A stretch of 36,150 nucleotides of DNA from an uncultured Lachnobacterium sp. (GCA_900546625.1 URDU01000028.1:1-36150); one strand, 5' to 3'. Positions 8,543 through 17,731 are shown, counted from the first letter of the stretch. Numbers and translations are program-made. Notes: a model not told the origin generated them from the sequence alone.

Positions 8543-9127
8543 ATGAAAAAACATATAATAAACATAGTAGTTATTTTAATATTTGGAGCAATAATTACGG
8601 TATCAGCACTATCTGCAAAGAATTTGGGAGCAAATGAAAAAAAGAAAATTGATTCTGCAACAGCCACAGAGGCAGTGTCAGCTGCGGGTACAGGATCTGA
8701 TACAGAAGCTGCAGATACTGATGATACGTCTAAGAAGTCAGCTGATTCCCAAAAAGATGATGCAGCAGTAGCCGGTAAGAAAGACAAATCCGATAATAAA
8801 AAGAAATCTGACAGCAGCTCAACAGATTCAAAGAACTCATCTGATGTAAATAAAGATAGTTCTTCAAAAGATACATACGAGACCGATATCATGAAAAATG
8901 ATGAATCAGCTGCTACAGATGATGTAAATAAAACCGATACTAAATCCGATAATAAAAATAGTAATAAATCTGATAATAAAAAGGATAATAGTTCTGTAAC
9001 AGACAATACAGACGCTAATGGTTCCGGAGACAGTGACTCAAATGGTGACAATTCAGGAACCGGCAGCGATGATAATAATAAATCAGATAACGGAGTGATA
9101 GAGCTTCCGATTATACCGATAGATTAA
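8543..9127 (+). CDS. Membrane-anchored Ser/Asp/Lys/Asn-rich low-complexity protein
   Basis: I do not recognise this 194-residue protein. Residues 1-25 form one hydrophobic segment after MKKH, either a signal peptide or a membrane anchor; no convincing signal-peptidase site or lipobox Cys is visible. The rest (about 30-185) is almost entirely Ser, Asp, Asn, Lys, Thr, Ala and Gly with recurring SDNK-type words, which predicts a long, hydrophilic, disordered spacer outside the membrane. The chain ends in a short hydrophobic tail (VIELPIIPID) that could be a docking peptide. The ATG has AAGGAG 8 bases upstream. It sits between the amylase and the transglutaminase-like gene, so a role in the same cell-surface assembly is possible but inferred only from position. 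Confidence 0.75.
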   Translation: MKKHIINIVVILIFGAIITVSALSAKNLGANEKKKIDSATATEAVSAAGTGSDTEAADTDDTSKKSADSQKDDAAVAGKKDKSDNKKKSDSSSTDSKNSSDVNKDSSSKDTYETDIMKNDESAATDDVNKTDTKSDNKNSNKSDNKKDNSSVTDNTDANGSGDSDSNGDNSGTGSDDNNKSDNGVIELPIIPID

Positions 9128-9147
9128 TTAATAGGTTACCATGTAGT

Positions 9148-9176
9148 TTTACATTGTGGGATAGAGTATTTATTAA
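9148..9176 (+). promoter_or_regulatory. Possible promoter of the transglutaminase-peptidase pair
   Basis: TTTACA (9148-9153), a 17-base spacer, and TATTAA (9171-9176) precede the 9204 start by 27 bases. The match is moderate. Confidence 0.35.
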
Positions 9177-9203
9177 CAATAGAACATGCCGGGAGGATTA
9201 TGT

Positions 9204-12200
9204 ATGCACAAAAGAATAGTTAGCCTTATTTTAACACTTATTATGCTGATTACAATGGTTCCATCGACTATTGTGGCAGCAAGTGAAGTTCGGACAATGG
9301 AAGGTGTTGAAGCTTCGAGCAACCAATCTGAAAGCAACCGGTCTGAGGTTGATAAATCGGATGAAAATATTATCTACATGGTAAATCCGCTGTATGAGGA
9401 TGTTATCAGCATTGATGATTTAAAGAAAAAGCTTGACTCCTCAAATGATGAGCAGCTGTTTGGTGCATCCACAGGACAGTATTTTTCGGATTATGACAGT
9501 GCCGTTTCATATCTCAGAAAGCAGATGGTTAGCAGAGAAACGGAAATAGCCTTGAATTTTCCTGCATCCTGGTTTGATTCTCACAAAGATGGGCTATATT
9601 GGGATTTATTATATGATGCAATAAAATGCGACGAAAGCTCTACAGGTCAGGAAGGAGATGCTCTCATATATGGATATGCAGGCTGTGATGTTTCATACAG
9701 TAAAGCAGGATATATACAATATGCCATGTTATACCATTCTGATGCAGAGCAGGAAGCGAAGCTGACAGCAGCTGTGGCTGAGGCAATGACAACACTGCAG
9801 CTTAATGGGCTGAGCGAAGCCAAAAAAATTATAAAGATTCATGATTATATCTGCAATCATGTCGATTATGCATACAATTCAACCGAGGAGCAGATATATA
9901 CAGCATATGGCGCTCTTTGCACCGGAAAAGCTGTCTGTCAGGGATATGCTGTGCTTTTCTACAGACTGTGCAAGGAAGCAGGGCTGTCGGTCAGGATTAT
10001 CAGTGGTACCGGAAATGGAGGAGCGCATGCATGGAACATAGTGCGAATCGGCAGCAAATACTATAACGTGGACTGTACCTGGGATGGACAGGATGAAGCC
10101 ACCTATAATGAGTTCCTGTTGAAATCAGAGGCTGACTTTACAGACCATACCCGCAAGTCATGGAAAGTGGCAGGCAGCCATTATCTATACTATACGTCAG
10201 CTGAGTTTAACGCGCAGTATCCTATGACTGAAAAATCCTGGGAGGAGTCGGATGAAACTACATATGCGCATAGCGAGGAGGCTACGTCAGGTGCGGTAAC
10301 ACTAAAAGCACAATGGAATGATCCCGTACTGGGACAGCCGACCACATTCCATGTTTCTGCAACAGGCGGATCAGGAAACTATTTATTCAGAATGGATGCA
10401 CCGAGCTATTCGAGCCCAAATCAATGGGCATTCGAATCAGTAGCGGATCCAAGCCGCGGTGAGTGGTTGAATTATACATCAGAGTGTGCTTCAAACGATT
10501 ATACATTTACCATGACTGCTACCGGTACCTATAACTTTAGGTTTTATGTGATGGATACAGCTGCAAATGTATATTATCTGCGTTTGAGCTTCAATATAGG
10601 CGTATCTGATAGTAAATATCCGAGTGTTGACGCAATTGTCAAGTCTGCAGTAGCTGAGTGCAACAGCAAAACTGATGGCTCAGAGTATGCAAAAGCCCTG
10701 TGGCTGCATGACTGGCTGCTTGACCAGCTTGAGTATGATAAAACCCTGAAATGGTCTTCGGCTGAGAGTGCGCTGACCAGAAAACTTGGCACATGTCAGT
10801 CGTATGAGAGTGCATATGCAAAGCTCCTTACTGCAGCAGGAATAGAAAACAGCGAGACAAGGGATAAATATGATGGACACACCTGGAATGCCATGAAGCT
10901 GGACGGACAGTGGTATCAGACAGACTGCACCTGGGATGACAGCAGCGATAATTGGTATAGCTTTGATCAGAGACATTTGTATTTTGGGCTGACGGATGAG
11001 CTGATGGCCATAGCACATCCTGGCCATAACGAAATTTATACCGCAGCTAACTATAAAACACGTTCAACAAGCCTTGCCGACAACTATTTTGTCAGGACAG
11101 GAGATGCCGCAAAGTGGGCAAAAGCATACTCAGACAGGATTCAGAAAAATCTGGATGCAGAAAAGACCGAGTTTGAAATAGCAGCAGACAATTCTTCTTA
11201 TCCGCAGAGTATTTCAGGTATTCAAAATGGTATTATAGCGTATGCGATAAATCAGCTGACATGGACGACAGACAAGGCAGCGGTAACATTAAATGCTACG
11301 GGAAATGCAAAGAGCTTTACATTTACAGCCGAATACGCTTCAGAGAGTCCTGCGGTCAGCTTGTATGGCAGAAGCATAACCCTTAAAGACAACATCGATG
11401 TAAACTATTACATGGAAATGTCTGATTCGGTGTTTGAGCATGATGCTTATCTGGAATTTAAAATCGGTGGTCAGACATATAAGATTAATGCGTATGATGC
11501 CACTGAGGTAAATGAGAACGGTAAAATCTTATACAAGTTCTCATGTCCGGTGAATGCGGCACAGATGTCTGATACCATTGAGACAAGAATAGTGATTGAT
11601 AACAATACCGAGCAAGAGTATTCCTACAGTGTAAAGGAATATGCAAGCGAGCTCCTGTCAAAATCAAACGAGTATCCGGCAGAAACAGTTAAGCTCGTGA
11701 AGGCGCTCTTAAACTATGGAACAGCAGCGCAGACCTTCTTTAAATATAACACTGACAAGCCGGCAAATGGTATTTTAAGCGATGCCGATAAGGCTGTAGA
11801 TGCGGCTGATTTTGATGCATATAAGGCTGTTATTAAAGCGGATAGTGCAAATGGTCAGAACGATGGACTGTCATATTACGGAAGCTCCCTGATATGTAAG
11901 TCTGAGATGACGGTAAGACATTATTTTATTTTAGATAATGGCAGTGATATTAATAATTATAAGTTTAGCTATATTGACGCAGATGGCTATGAGGTCAGTC
12001 TGACACCTAAAAAAGCCTCAGACGGCGGGGTATACTGTGTAGATATAAGCGGAATAATGGCATGCGGCCTAGATAAGAACTATGTATGCAGGGTTACAGG
12101 TATGGACAGCTCACAAATCATAGAGCTTGATTATGGCCCGTTAAGCTATGCATACAGCGTTGCAAACGATAAAGACTCATCAATAGAATTAAAGAATCTG

Positions 12201-12254
12201 ATGAATGCGTTGTATATGTATTCTGAGATGGCGAGGAAGGTGAATGGTATTTAA
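9204..12254 (+). CDS. Secreted protein with two transglutaminase-like domains
   Basis: The ATG at 9204 is chosen because GGGAGGA lies 6 bases before it and the protein then starts directly with a signal peptide (MHKRIVSLIL..., cleavage near VAA|SE). An in-frame ATG at 9186 precedes the ribosome site and is unlikely. The 1016-residue product has two transglutaminase-like (papain-fold) domains, each with a full Cys-His-Asp triad: Cys245 (KAVCQGYA), His275 (AHAWN), Asp290 (DCTWD); and Cys531 (GTCQSYES), His559 (GHTWN), Asp574 (DCTWD). An Ig-like stretch (about 360-465) separates them. Such domains may cross-link or cleave proteins or peptidoglycan peptides; substrate unknown. Residues about 716-1016 are a divergent copy of the module that ends the amylase and the next peptidase. 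The stop overlaps the next start by 11 bases. Confidence 0.9.
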   Translation: MHKRIVSLILTLIMLITMVPSTIVAASEVRTMEGVEASSNQSESNRSEVDKSDENIIYMVNPLYEDVISIDDLKKKLDSSNDEQLFGASTGQYFSDYDSAVSYLRKQMVSRETEIALNFPASWFDSHKDGLYWDLLYDAIKCDESSTGQEGDALIYGYAGCDVSYSKAGYIQYAMLYHSDAEQEAKLTAAVAEAMTTLQLNGLSEAKKIIKIHDYICNHVDYAYNSTEEQIYTAYGALCTGKAVCQGYAVLFYRLCKEAGLSVRIISGTGNGGAHAWNIVRIGSKYYNVDCTWDGQDEATYNEFLLKSEADFTDHTRKSWKVAGSHYLYYTSAEFNAQYPMTEKSWEESDETTYAHSEEATSGAVTLKAQWNDPVLGQPTTFHVSATGGSGNYLFRMDAPSYSSPNQWAFESVADPSRGEWLNYTSECASNDYTFTMTATGTYNFRFYVMDTAANVYYLRLSFNIGVSDSKYPSVDAIVKSAVAECNSKTDGSEYAKALWLHDWLLDQLEYDKTLKWSSAESALTRKLGTCQSYESAYAKLLTAAGIENSETRDKYDGHTWNAMKLDGQWYQTDCTWDDSSDNWYSFDQRHLYFGLTDELMAIAHPGHNEIYTAANYKTRSTSLADNYFVRTGDAAKWAKAYSDRIQKNLDAEKTEFEIAADNSSYPQSISGIQNGIIAYAINQLTWTTDKAAVTLNATGNAKSFTFTAEYASESPAVSLYGRSITLKDNIDVNYYMEMSDSVFEHDAYLEFKIGGQTYKINAYDATEVNENGKILYKFSCPVNAAQMSDTIETRIVIDNNTEQEYSYSVKEYASELLSKSNEYPAETVKLVKALLNYGTAAQTFFKYNTDKPANGILSDADKAVDAADFDAYKAVIKADSANGQNDGLSYYGSSLICKSEMTVRHYFILDNGSDINNYKFSYIDADGYEVSLTPKKASDGGVYCVDISGIMACGLDKNYVCRVTGMDSSQIIELDYGPLSYAYSVANDKDSSIELKNLMNALYMYSEMARKVNGI

Positions 12255-14682
12255 TAAACATTTGACAAGAATAACCGGTTCAGCTATGGTGGCGGCACTG
12301 CTTATATCAACCACACCGGTGGCAGCAACGGAGTCTGTAATAAATGAGGACGGAAGAAGAACTGAGATGACACAGACCCAAAATCTGTTGCAGTCATATC
12401 AGGGAGGATATATAGAGAGTGAGCTAGACAGCAATACTCCTGTATATGACTCGGGAATTTCAACCTTTGCAGAGCTGCCTTTGGCTTTTCCGGATGATGC
12501 TTCGGTGTTTGATACCATGTATCCACAGACGCGAGACCAGAATCCATATGGTACCTGCTGGTCATTTGCCAGTATGGGACTTGCAGAGTATGACCTGATA
12601 AACGATGGAACTGTGGATAAGAATGTCGACTTCAGTGAGCTTCAGCTTGCGTATTTTGCGTACAATTTTGTGACAGATCCGCTGGGAGGTACTGCAGGGG
12701 ATGTGGCTAAATACTATAATGAGAATGGACTCTCATACCTGCAACGAGGTGGCAATTTTGAATACAGCTCAAGGCGTCTGGCACAGTGGATAGGTCCGGT
12801 TGATGAGGCCGTGGTGCCATATTCTCAGGCTGACAGTACACTGGATAGCGGTCTGGATGATAAATATGCATACTCTTACAGTAAGGCCCATCTGAAAAAT
12901 GCTTATGAGATAAATATCCATGAAAATGCTGATGAGGTGAAGGCTAATATTATGGAGCATGGAGCTGCTGGTGTGATGTATTATCATAATGACAGTGTCA
13001 TGAGGTTTTATTCATTTGACAGTGCAGGGCATTATACCTACTATGATACTGCAAGAAGAGGTTTAGGACATGCAGTGATACTTGTTGGATGGGATGATAA
13101 TTTTTCAAAAGAGAACTTCCCTGAGTCATTGAGACCGGAAAATGATGGAGCCTGGCTTGTGCGAAACAGCTGGGGAACATATTGTGATTATTTCTGGATG
13201 TCGTATGATAATGAATCACTGTTAGATACAGCGTGGGTATTTGATTTCTCAGATGATGACGGATTAGACCACAACTATCAGCTGGATGGTGGGATTGAGG
13301 TATACAATACTAATCTGACCAACAGGCTGGCAAACGTATTTACGGTACCGAAGAAGGCAGATGGAGAGTATGAGAAGCTAAGAGAGGTATCGCTGTCATT
13401 TACCAGAATAGCGGATGTAGGCTATACAATAGATGTGTATACAGATCTTACGGATCCGTCTGATCCATTAAGCGGAGAGAAACAGACTCAGGCTACAACG
13501 ACAGGCAATACAGCTTTTGCGGGCATATACAGTGTGGAGCTGGCAGAACCGGTGGAGCTTAAGCCGGGAAGTACCTTTGCTGTAGTGGTATCGGTTGATA
13601 AGAGTGCCCTGGATTATGAGCAGGCGACAAAGATAGCAACCGGTGACACTCTCATCTGGGACAGACAGGTGAGCCGGGGAAACGGAAAGAGCTTGTATTA
13701 TAGCAGTGGCGGATACACAGTATATCCATATGGCAATTTCTGTATTAAAGCTTTTACGTCAGATGAAACCAGGCATGCAGAGCCGGAAAATGAGCTTACG
13801 GCAAAGGGCTATTCTGTAGATTTGACAACGCTGATACGTGCAAATCTATATGCTGCTGTTTCGACAGATATTATTGATGATGCAGGAGCAATGGTTAGGT
13901 TTGCATACCCGGATGGCACTTTCACAGAGGAGCTTTTGTCAGCGTTTGAGACAACAGAGTACGATAATACTCAGGTAAAGAAAATCACATACGAGGCTGT
14001 TCCTGCGAAGCTTACGGAAATGGTTGAAATCAGTGTCATAAAGAGTGATGGAACGAAAAGCAATGGTTTTGCCTTCGCGCCGGCAGATTATCTGAATGAT
14101 TTAATCAAAACAGATTCTGATTCTGCTTCGAAAAATATAGCAAAGGCACTTTTGGATTATGGAGCATATGCACAGTTATATTTCAATGTGGATGCATCTG
14201 ATCTGGCGAATAAGGAACTGACAGATGATGCAGTGGGTGCTTTATCGACTGAGGAAATCCTTAAAATGACAGTGGATGGAAATACTGCATCAATGAGTAA
14301 TGGCGATTTGGAGTATATAGGCTCATCGCTTGTATGCAGAAACGGAACTGATATTAAGCTGTATTTCATTAATAAAAACTCACTTGCACTCGATGAAATA
14401 CTGCAGAAATATAATATAGATGTGACTAATGAAAAAACCGGCAGACTTGACAGCAGCGAATTTTCAGCTGAGCTTGATGGAACGCTGTTTTGTATCAGAG
14501 TAAAGTCAATTTTGCCGAAGCTTCTGTCAACTGATTATACAATTACATTCTCAAACAGTGACATAAGCAGTTATGGAGTTGTGAGTCCGTATTCCTATAT
14601 CCGAAGGGCTGTACAGGGGGATGATATACAGCTTCGAAATCTATGCAAAGCACTTTACTTATATGGGCGTGCTGCCTCGTAA
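12244..14682 (+). CDS. Secreted papain-family (C1) cysteine peptidase with lectin-like domain
   Basis: This 812-residue exported protein starts with a signal peptide (cleavage near VAA|TES, about residue 29). The C1 peptidase domain (about 85-340) keeps all key residues: Gln99 of the oxyanion hole, Cys105 (GTCWSFA), His276 (GHAVILVGWDD), Asn308 (RNSWG). Residues about 375-505 resemble the lectin-like domain often found behind C1 peptidases in clostridia. Residues about 517-812 are the shared C-terminal module and are very close to the amylase copy (KKITYE, YGAYAQLYF, SDLANK, LTDDAV). It starts inside the preceding gene (11-base overlap, AGGAAGG just upstream), so the two are translationally coupled. 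It could process neighbouring surface proteins or degrade dietary or host protein; both are inference. Confidence 0.92.
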   Translation: MVFNKHLTRITGSAMVAALLISTTPVAATESVINEDGRRTEMTQTQNLLQSYQGGYIESELDSNTPVYDSGISTFAELPLAFPDDASVFDTMYPQTRDQNPYGTCWSFASMGLAEYDLINDGTVDKNVDFSELQLAYFAYNFVTDPLGGTAGDVAKYYNENGLSYLQRGGNFEYSSRRLAQWIGPVDEAVVPYSQADSTLDSGLDDKYAYSYSKAHLKNAYEINIHENADEVKANIMEHGAAGVMYYHNDSVMRFYSFDSAGHYTYYDTARRGLGHAVILVGWDDNFSKENFPESLRPENDGAWLVRNSWGTYCDYFWMSYDNESLLDTAWVFDFSDDDGLDHNYQLDGGIEVYNTNLTNRLANVFTVPKKADGEYEKLREVSLSFTRIADVGYTIDVYTDLTDPSDPLSGEKQTQATTTGNTAFAGIYSVELAEPVELKPGSTFAVVVSVDKSALDYEQATKIATGDTLIWDRQVSRGNGKSLYYSSGGYTVYPYGNFCIKAFTSDETRHAEPENELTAKGYSVDLTTLIRANLYAAVSTDIIDDAGAMVRFAYPDGTFTEELLSAFETTEYDNTQVKKITYEAVPAKLTEMVEISVIKSDGTKSNGFAFAPADYLNDLIKTDSDSASKNIAKALLDYGAYAQLYFNVDASDLANKELTDDAVGALSTEEILKMTVDGNTASMSNGDLEYIGSSLVCRNGTDIKLYFINKNSLALDEILQKYNIDVTNEKTGRLDSSEFSAELDGTLFCIRVKSILPKLLSTDYTITFSNSDISSYGVVSPYSYIRRAVQGDDIQLRNLCKALYLYGRAAS

Positions 14683-14723
14683 TACATTAAGCTGTGTGAT
14701 GTCTGAAAAATAATTAAAAACAA

Positions 14724-14752
14724 TCGACATTACAGCCAATAAACGCTATAAT
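14724..14752 (+). promoter_or_regulatory. Predicted promoter of the DEIAALF-motif protein
   Basis: TCGACA (14724-14729), a 17-base spacer, and a perfect TATAAT (14747-14752). The leader that follows contains a small hairpin (ACAGCC/GGCTGT, 14792-14815). Confidence 0.6.
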
Positions 14753-14850
14753 AGATATATTAGGATAAATGTACTGGAACTTGTATAATCCACAGCCATC
14801 ACGCGGTACGGCTGTTGCGGATAGTGTCAGGCTCCGGGAAGGGGAATTAT

Positions 14851-15939
14851 ATGCAGGATAAAAAGCAAAAAAAGGCAAAAATACAGGTTATATTTCTAAT
14901 TCTTATTTCCACGCTTGTTCTTTTGGCGGATTTTTATGCGATAATTAATTATCCAGAGGAATACATGCTCATTGCAGCAATCACAGTTATCTTTGTGGTT
15001 TGCTTGTGGGGAGTAATAAGTGGATTTTTCTCACTGAATGCGCTAAAGGAGGACAGGAGAGAGGAACAGTATGACAGTATTTTCAAGTCTGAAAAGGCAT
15101 CTTATCTCATGCTCAGGAAGTACTTTGATGAGATAGAGGAAAAGATTGAGATGCTGCAGAAGGAGTCAAGGATTCCGACTGAGGATATCATCAATGCGCA
15201 GAAGGCAATCGCAAAGGTTGTCATCAACAGGAATAAGGAAAATGCTGATGCGATTATGAGCTCTAATGAACAGCTTGTGGAGACATTTGAGCAGCTTGAG
15301 AACCGGCTCAAGGAGAGCAATGATTTTATTATTGAGAGCCAGAAAAATGTGATTTATGAGAACCTCAAGGATATTATGGAAAAACAGCAGGCTCTATCTG
15401 ACAGCATAAAGGATATGGAAATCCGTCTGAGCCAGGCAATCACAGCAAATCCTATTCAGTTTACGGCAAATGTTGAGATGCCTAAGCAACCGACTGACGC
15501 ACCACAAGCAGCACCGGTCATGGAGCCGATACCCGAACCGGTCGTAGAGATGATACCTGAACCGGTCGTAGAGGAAGCTACGACAGCTGAGCCTGTTGCG
15601 GTAATCGAGCCGGAGCCGGTCACAGAGGCACCTGAGCCTGTAGTAGAGCCAAGCCCTGCGGCAGAAGAAGCAGTTACAGAGCCTGTAGCAGAGGAAGCTG
15701 TTGCAGATACGACAAACAGTGACCCGAACCGCCAGCTGAGTGCAGATGAGATAGCAGCTCTTTTTGCAAGTGCAAACGGAGGTACCGGTGAAGCTAAATC
15801 AGAGCCGCTTGCAGAAGCAGTTACAGAACCGGTTCCGGAGGTAAAAGAGGAGCCTGCCAAGCCTCCGGTTGTAGATTTGAATAATACAAATCGTAATCTT
15901 ACACCGGATGAGATTGCAGCTTTATTTAGCAGTATGTAG
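14851..15939 (+). CDS. Membrane protein with coiled coil, Pro/Glu-rich linker and two DEIAALF motifs
   Basis: I do not know this 362-residue protein as a named family. ATG 14851 is chosen for GGGAAGGGG 5-6 bases upstream; a TTG 36 bases earlier is less likely. In order it has a basic N-terminus, two membrane segments (about 12-30 and 38-60), a long charged helical region likely to form a coiled coil (about 65-200), and a Pro/Glu/Val-rich linker (about 210-290) of repeated PEPV/EPVxE words. Two copies of a short motif follow: QLSADEIAALFAS (296-308) and NLTPDEIAALFSS (349-361, at the C-terminus). The motif resembles the LSQDEIDALL segment at the N-termini of the flagellar switch proteins FliM and FliN. 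A scaffold or docking role in the membrane is inferred. Confidence 0.8.
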   Translation: MQDKKQKKAKIQVIFLILISTLVLLADFYAIINYPEEYMLIAAITVIFVVCLWGVISGFFSLNALKEDRREEQYDSIFKSEKASYLMLRKYFDEIEEKIEMLQKESRIPTEDIINAQKAIAKVVINRNKENADAIMSSNEQLVETFEQLENRLKESNDFIIESQKNVIYENLKDIMEKQQALSDSIKDMEIRLSQAITANPIQFTANVEMPKQPTDAPQAAPVMEPIPEPVVEMIPEPVVEEATTAEPVAVIEPEPVTEAPEPVVEPSPAAEEAVTEPVAEEAVADTTNSDPNRQLSADEIAALFASANGGTGEAKSEPLAEAVTEPVPEVKEEPAKPPVVDLNNTNRNLTPDEIAALFSSM

Positions 15940-16005
15940 TATTTTGGTAACTATTCAGTAAAGAAATGAAGAAATAATATTTTGTAATTATCTCACAAAT
16001 ATGTT

Positions 16006-16045
16006 AAAGTGTGCATGTTATAAAAATATGCACACTTTATTTTTG
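16006..16045 (+). terminator. Hairpin with T-tract before the DEAD-box helicase
   Basis: Arms 16006-16016 and 16028-16038 (AAAGTGTGCAT and its exact complement) enclose an 11-base loop and run into ATTTTTG. It probably terminates the DEIAALF-protein transcript. A promoter-like TTGTAA-N17-TAAAGT (15982-16010) overlaps the left arm, so if that promoter is used its transcript would start inside the hairpin and escape it. Confidence 0.65.
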
Positions 16046-16066
16046 AAAGGAAATATAAAAGAATAT

Positions 16067-17659
16067 ATGGAAACAATCAGATTTGATGAATTAGAACTAA
16101 ACCCTAATATTTTGCGAGGCATCAAGGACATGGGCTTTGAGGAGGCGACTCCAATACAGGCTCAGGGAATACCGGCAGTGCTTTCGGGCAGGGATGTAAT
16201 CGGTCAGGCACAGACCGGAACCGGAAAGACAGCAGCCTTTGGTATTCCGGTGCTTGAGAGTGCCGATGCATCAAGCCACAAGACACAGGTTATCATCCTC
16301 TCTCCTACTAGGGAGCTTGCCATTCAGGTGGCGGATGAAATCAGGAAGCTTGCAAAATATATGCATGGAGTGAAGGTGCTTCCGGTATACGGAGGACAGG
16401 ATATCAGCCGCCAGATTAAGGCACTTAAGGGCGGAGTGCAGATTATCATCGGAACCCCGGGCCGTCTGATGGATCATCTCAGGAGAAAGACAATCAGGCC
16501 TGACCATGTAAAAACAATCGTGCTCGACGAGGCAGATGAGATGCTCAACATGGGCTTCAGGGAGGACATTGAGACAGTGCTCGAATACCTGCCACAGGAG
16601 CATCAGACAGTACTTTTCTCAGCAACAATGCCAAAGCCTATTTTGGAAATCACAAGAAAATATCAGCATGATGCCATCAACATCAAGATTGTGAAAAAAG
16701 AGCTGACAGTTGCCAATATCGACCAGTATTACTATGATGTGAAGCGCAAGGACAAGATAGATGTGCTCACAAGACTGTTGGATTACTATAATCCAAAGCT
16801 TTCACTTGTGTTCTGCAACACCAAGAAGATGGTTGACGAGCTGGCATATGAGCTTTGCGGACGCGGCTACAGTGCAGAGGGACTTCATGGCGATATGAAG
16901 CAGGTGCAGAGGGATCGTGTCATGAAGAATTTCAGAAACGGAAAGACAGATATTCTTATTGCCACAGATGTTGCAGCGCGCGGAATTGATGTGGATGATG
17001 TGGAGGCTGTTTTCAATTATGATCTGCCTCAGGATGACGAGTATTATGTACATAGAATCGGTCGTACAGGAAGAGCAGGCCGCTGCGGAAAGGCATTCTC
17101 CTTTGTAAAGGGCAAGGAGGTCTACAAGCTAAAGGACATCCAGCGCTACTGCAAGACAAAAATCTATGCACAGCCAATCCCTTCATCTGACGATGTTGCC
17201 AAAATCAGGGCAGAAAAAATCATGGATCAGATTTCTACCATTATAGATGAGGAAAATCTCACAAGTGTCATTGATATTATAGAGAATCAGATAAATGAGT
17301 CAGATTACACAGCAATGGATATTGCAGCGGCATTTTTATACCAGGCTATGGGCGCATCTGAGATATCCACAGCTGAATCAAAGGATGACTATGATTTCCA
17401 CAATACAGGGGCTGAGGATGGCATGGTCCGCCTGTTTATCAACGTCGGAAAGAAGGATAAGATAAAGCCGGGCGATATTTTAGGTGCCATTGCAGGCGAG
17501 TCAGGCATGCCGGGCAGGCTTGTCGGTGCAATTGATATGTACGATAAGTATACATTCGTTGAGGTGCCGGCTGAGTATGGCAAGGAAGTGCTCAATGCCA
17601 TGAAGAATGCAAAGATAAAGGGCCGCTCTGTGAACATGGAGCCTGCAAATTCACGCTAG
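16067..17659 (+). CDS. DEAD-box ATP-dependent RNA helicase, DbpA/CshA-like
   Basis: This 530-residue protein unwinds RNA using ATP and probably acts in ribosome assembly or mRNA turnover. The motifs are complete: Q motif with TPIQAQG, motif I AQTGTGKT (48-55), Ia PTRELA, Ib TPGRL, II DEAD (154-157), III SAT, IV VFCNT, V ATDVAARGID, VI HRIGRTGRAG. A C-terminal region (about 450-530) resembles the DbpA RNA-binding domain (RRM-like), which in that family recognises structured rRNA; E. coli DbpA and B. subtilis DbpA/YxiN have a comparable layout. ATG 16067 (METIRFDELEL) matches family starts. AAAGG lies about 16 bases upstream, which is long, while upstream in-frame starts would overlap the hairpin. 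The gene appears monocistronic, bounded by hairpins on both sides. Confidence 0.95.
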   Translation: METIRFDELELNPNILRGIKDMGFEEATPIQAQGIPAVLSGRDVIGQAQTGTGKTAAFGIPVLESADASSHKTQVIILSPTRELAIQVADEIRKLAKYMHGVKVLPVYGGQDISRQIKALKGGVQIIIGTPGRLMDHLRRKTIRPDHVKTIVLDEADEMLNMGFREDIETVLEYLPQEHQTVLFSATMPKPILEITRKYQHDAINIKIVKKELTVANIDQYYYDVKRKDKIDVLTRLLDYYNPKLSLVFCNTKKMVDELAYELCGRGYSAEGLHGDMKQVQRDRVMKNFRNGKTDILIATDVAARGIDVDDVEAVFNYDLPQDDEYYVHRIGRTGRAGRCGKAFSFVKGKEVYKLKDIQRYCKTKIYAQPIPSSDDVAKIRAEKIMDQISTIIDEENLTSVIDIIENQINESDYTAMDIAAAFLYQAMGASEISTAESKDDYDFHNTGAEDGMVRLFINVGKKDKIKPGDILGAIAGESGMPGRLVGAIDMYDKYTFVEVPAEYGKEVLNAMKNAKIKGRSVNMEPANSR

Positions 17660-17690
17660 ATTTACAATTGGATATACGATGGCTGTATAA

Positions 17691-17729
17691 AAAAATACCG
17701 GGACACAAAATGTGTTGCCCGGTATTTTT
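17691..17729. terminator. Bidirectional terminator between the helicase and the small minus-strand gene
   Basis: Arms 17691-17702 (AAAAATACCGGG) and 17718-17729 pair perfectly over 12 bases. ACACA/TGTGT pairing inside continues the stem. The A-tract on one side and T-tract on the other mean it can end both the helicase transcript and the convergent small ORF. Confidence 0.88.
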
Positions 17730-17731
17730 GA

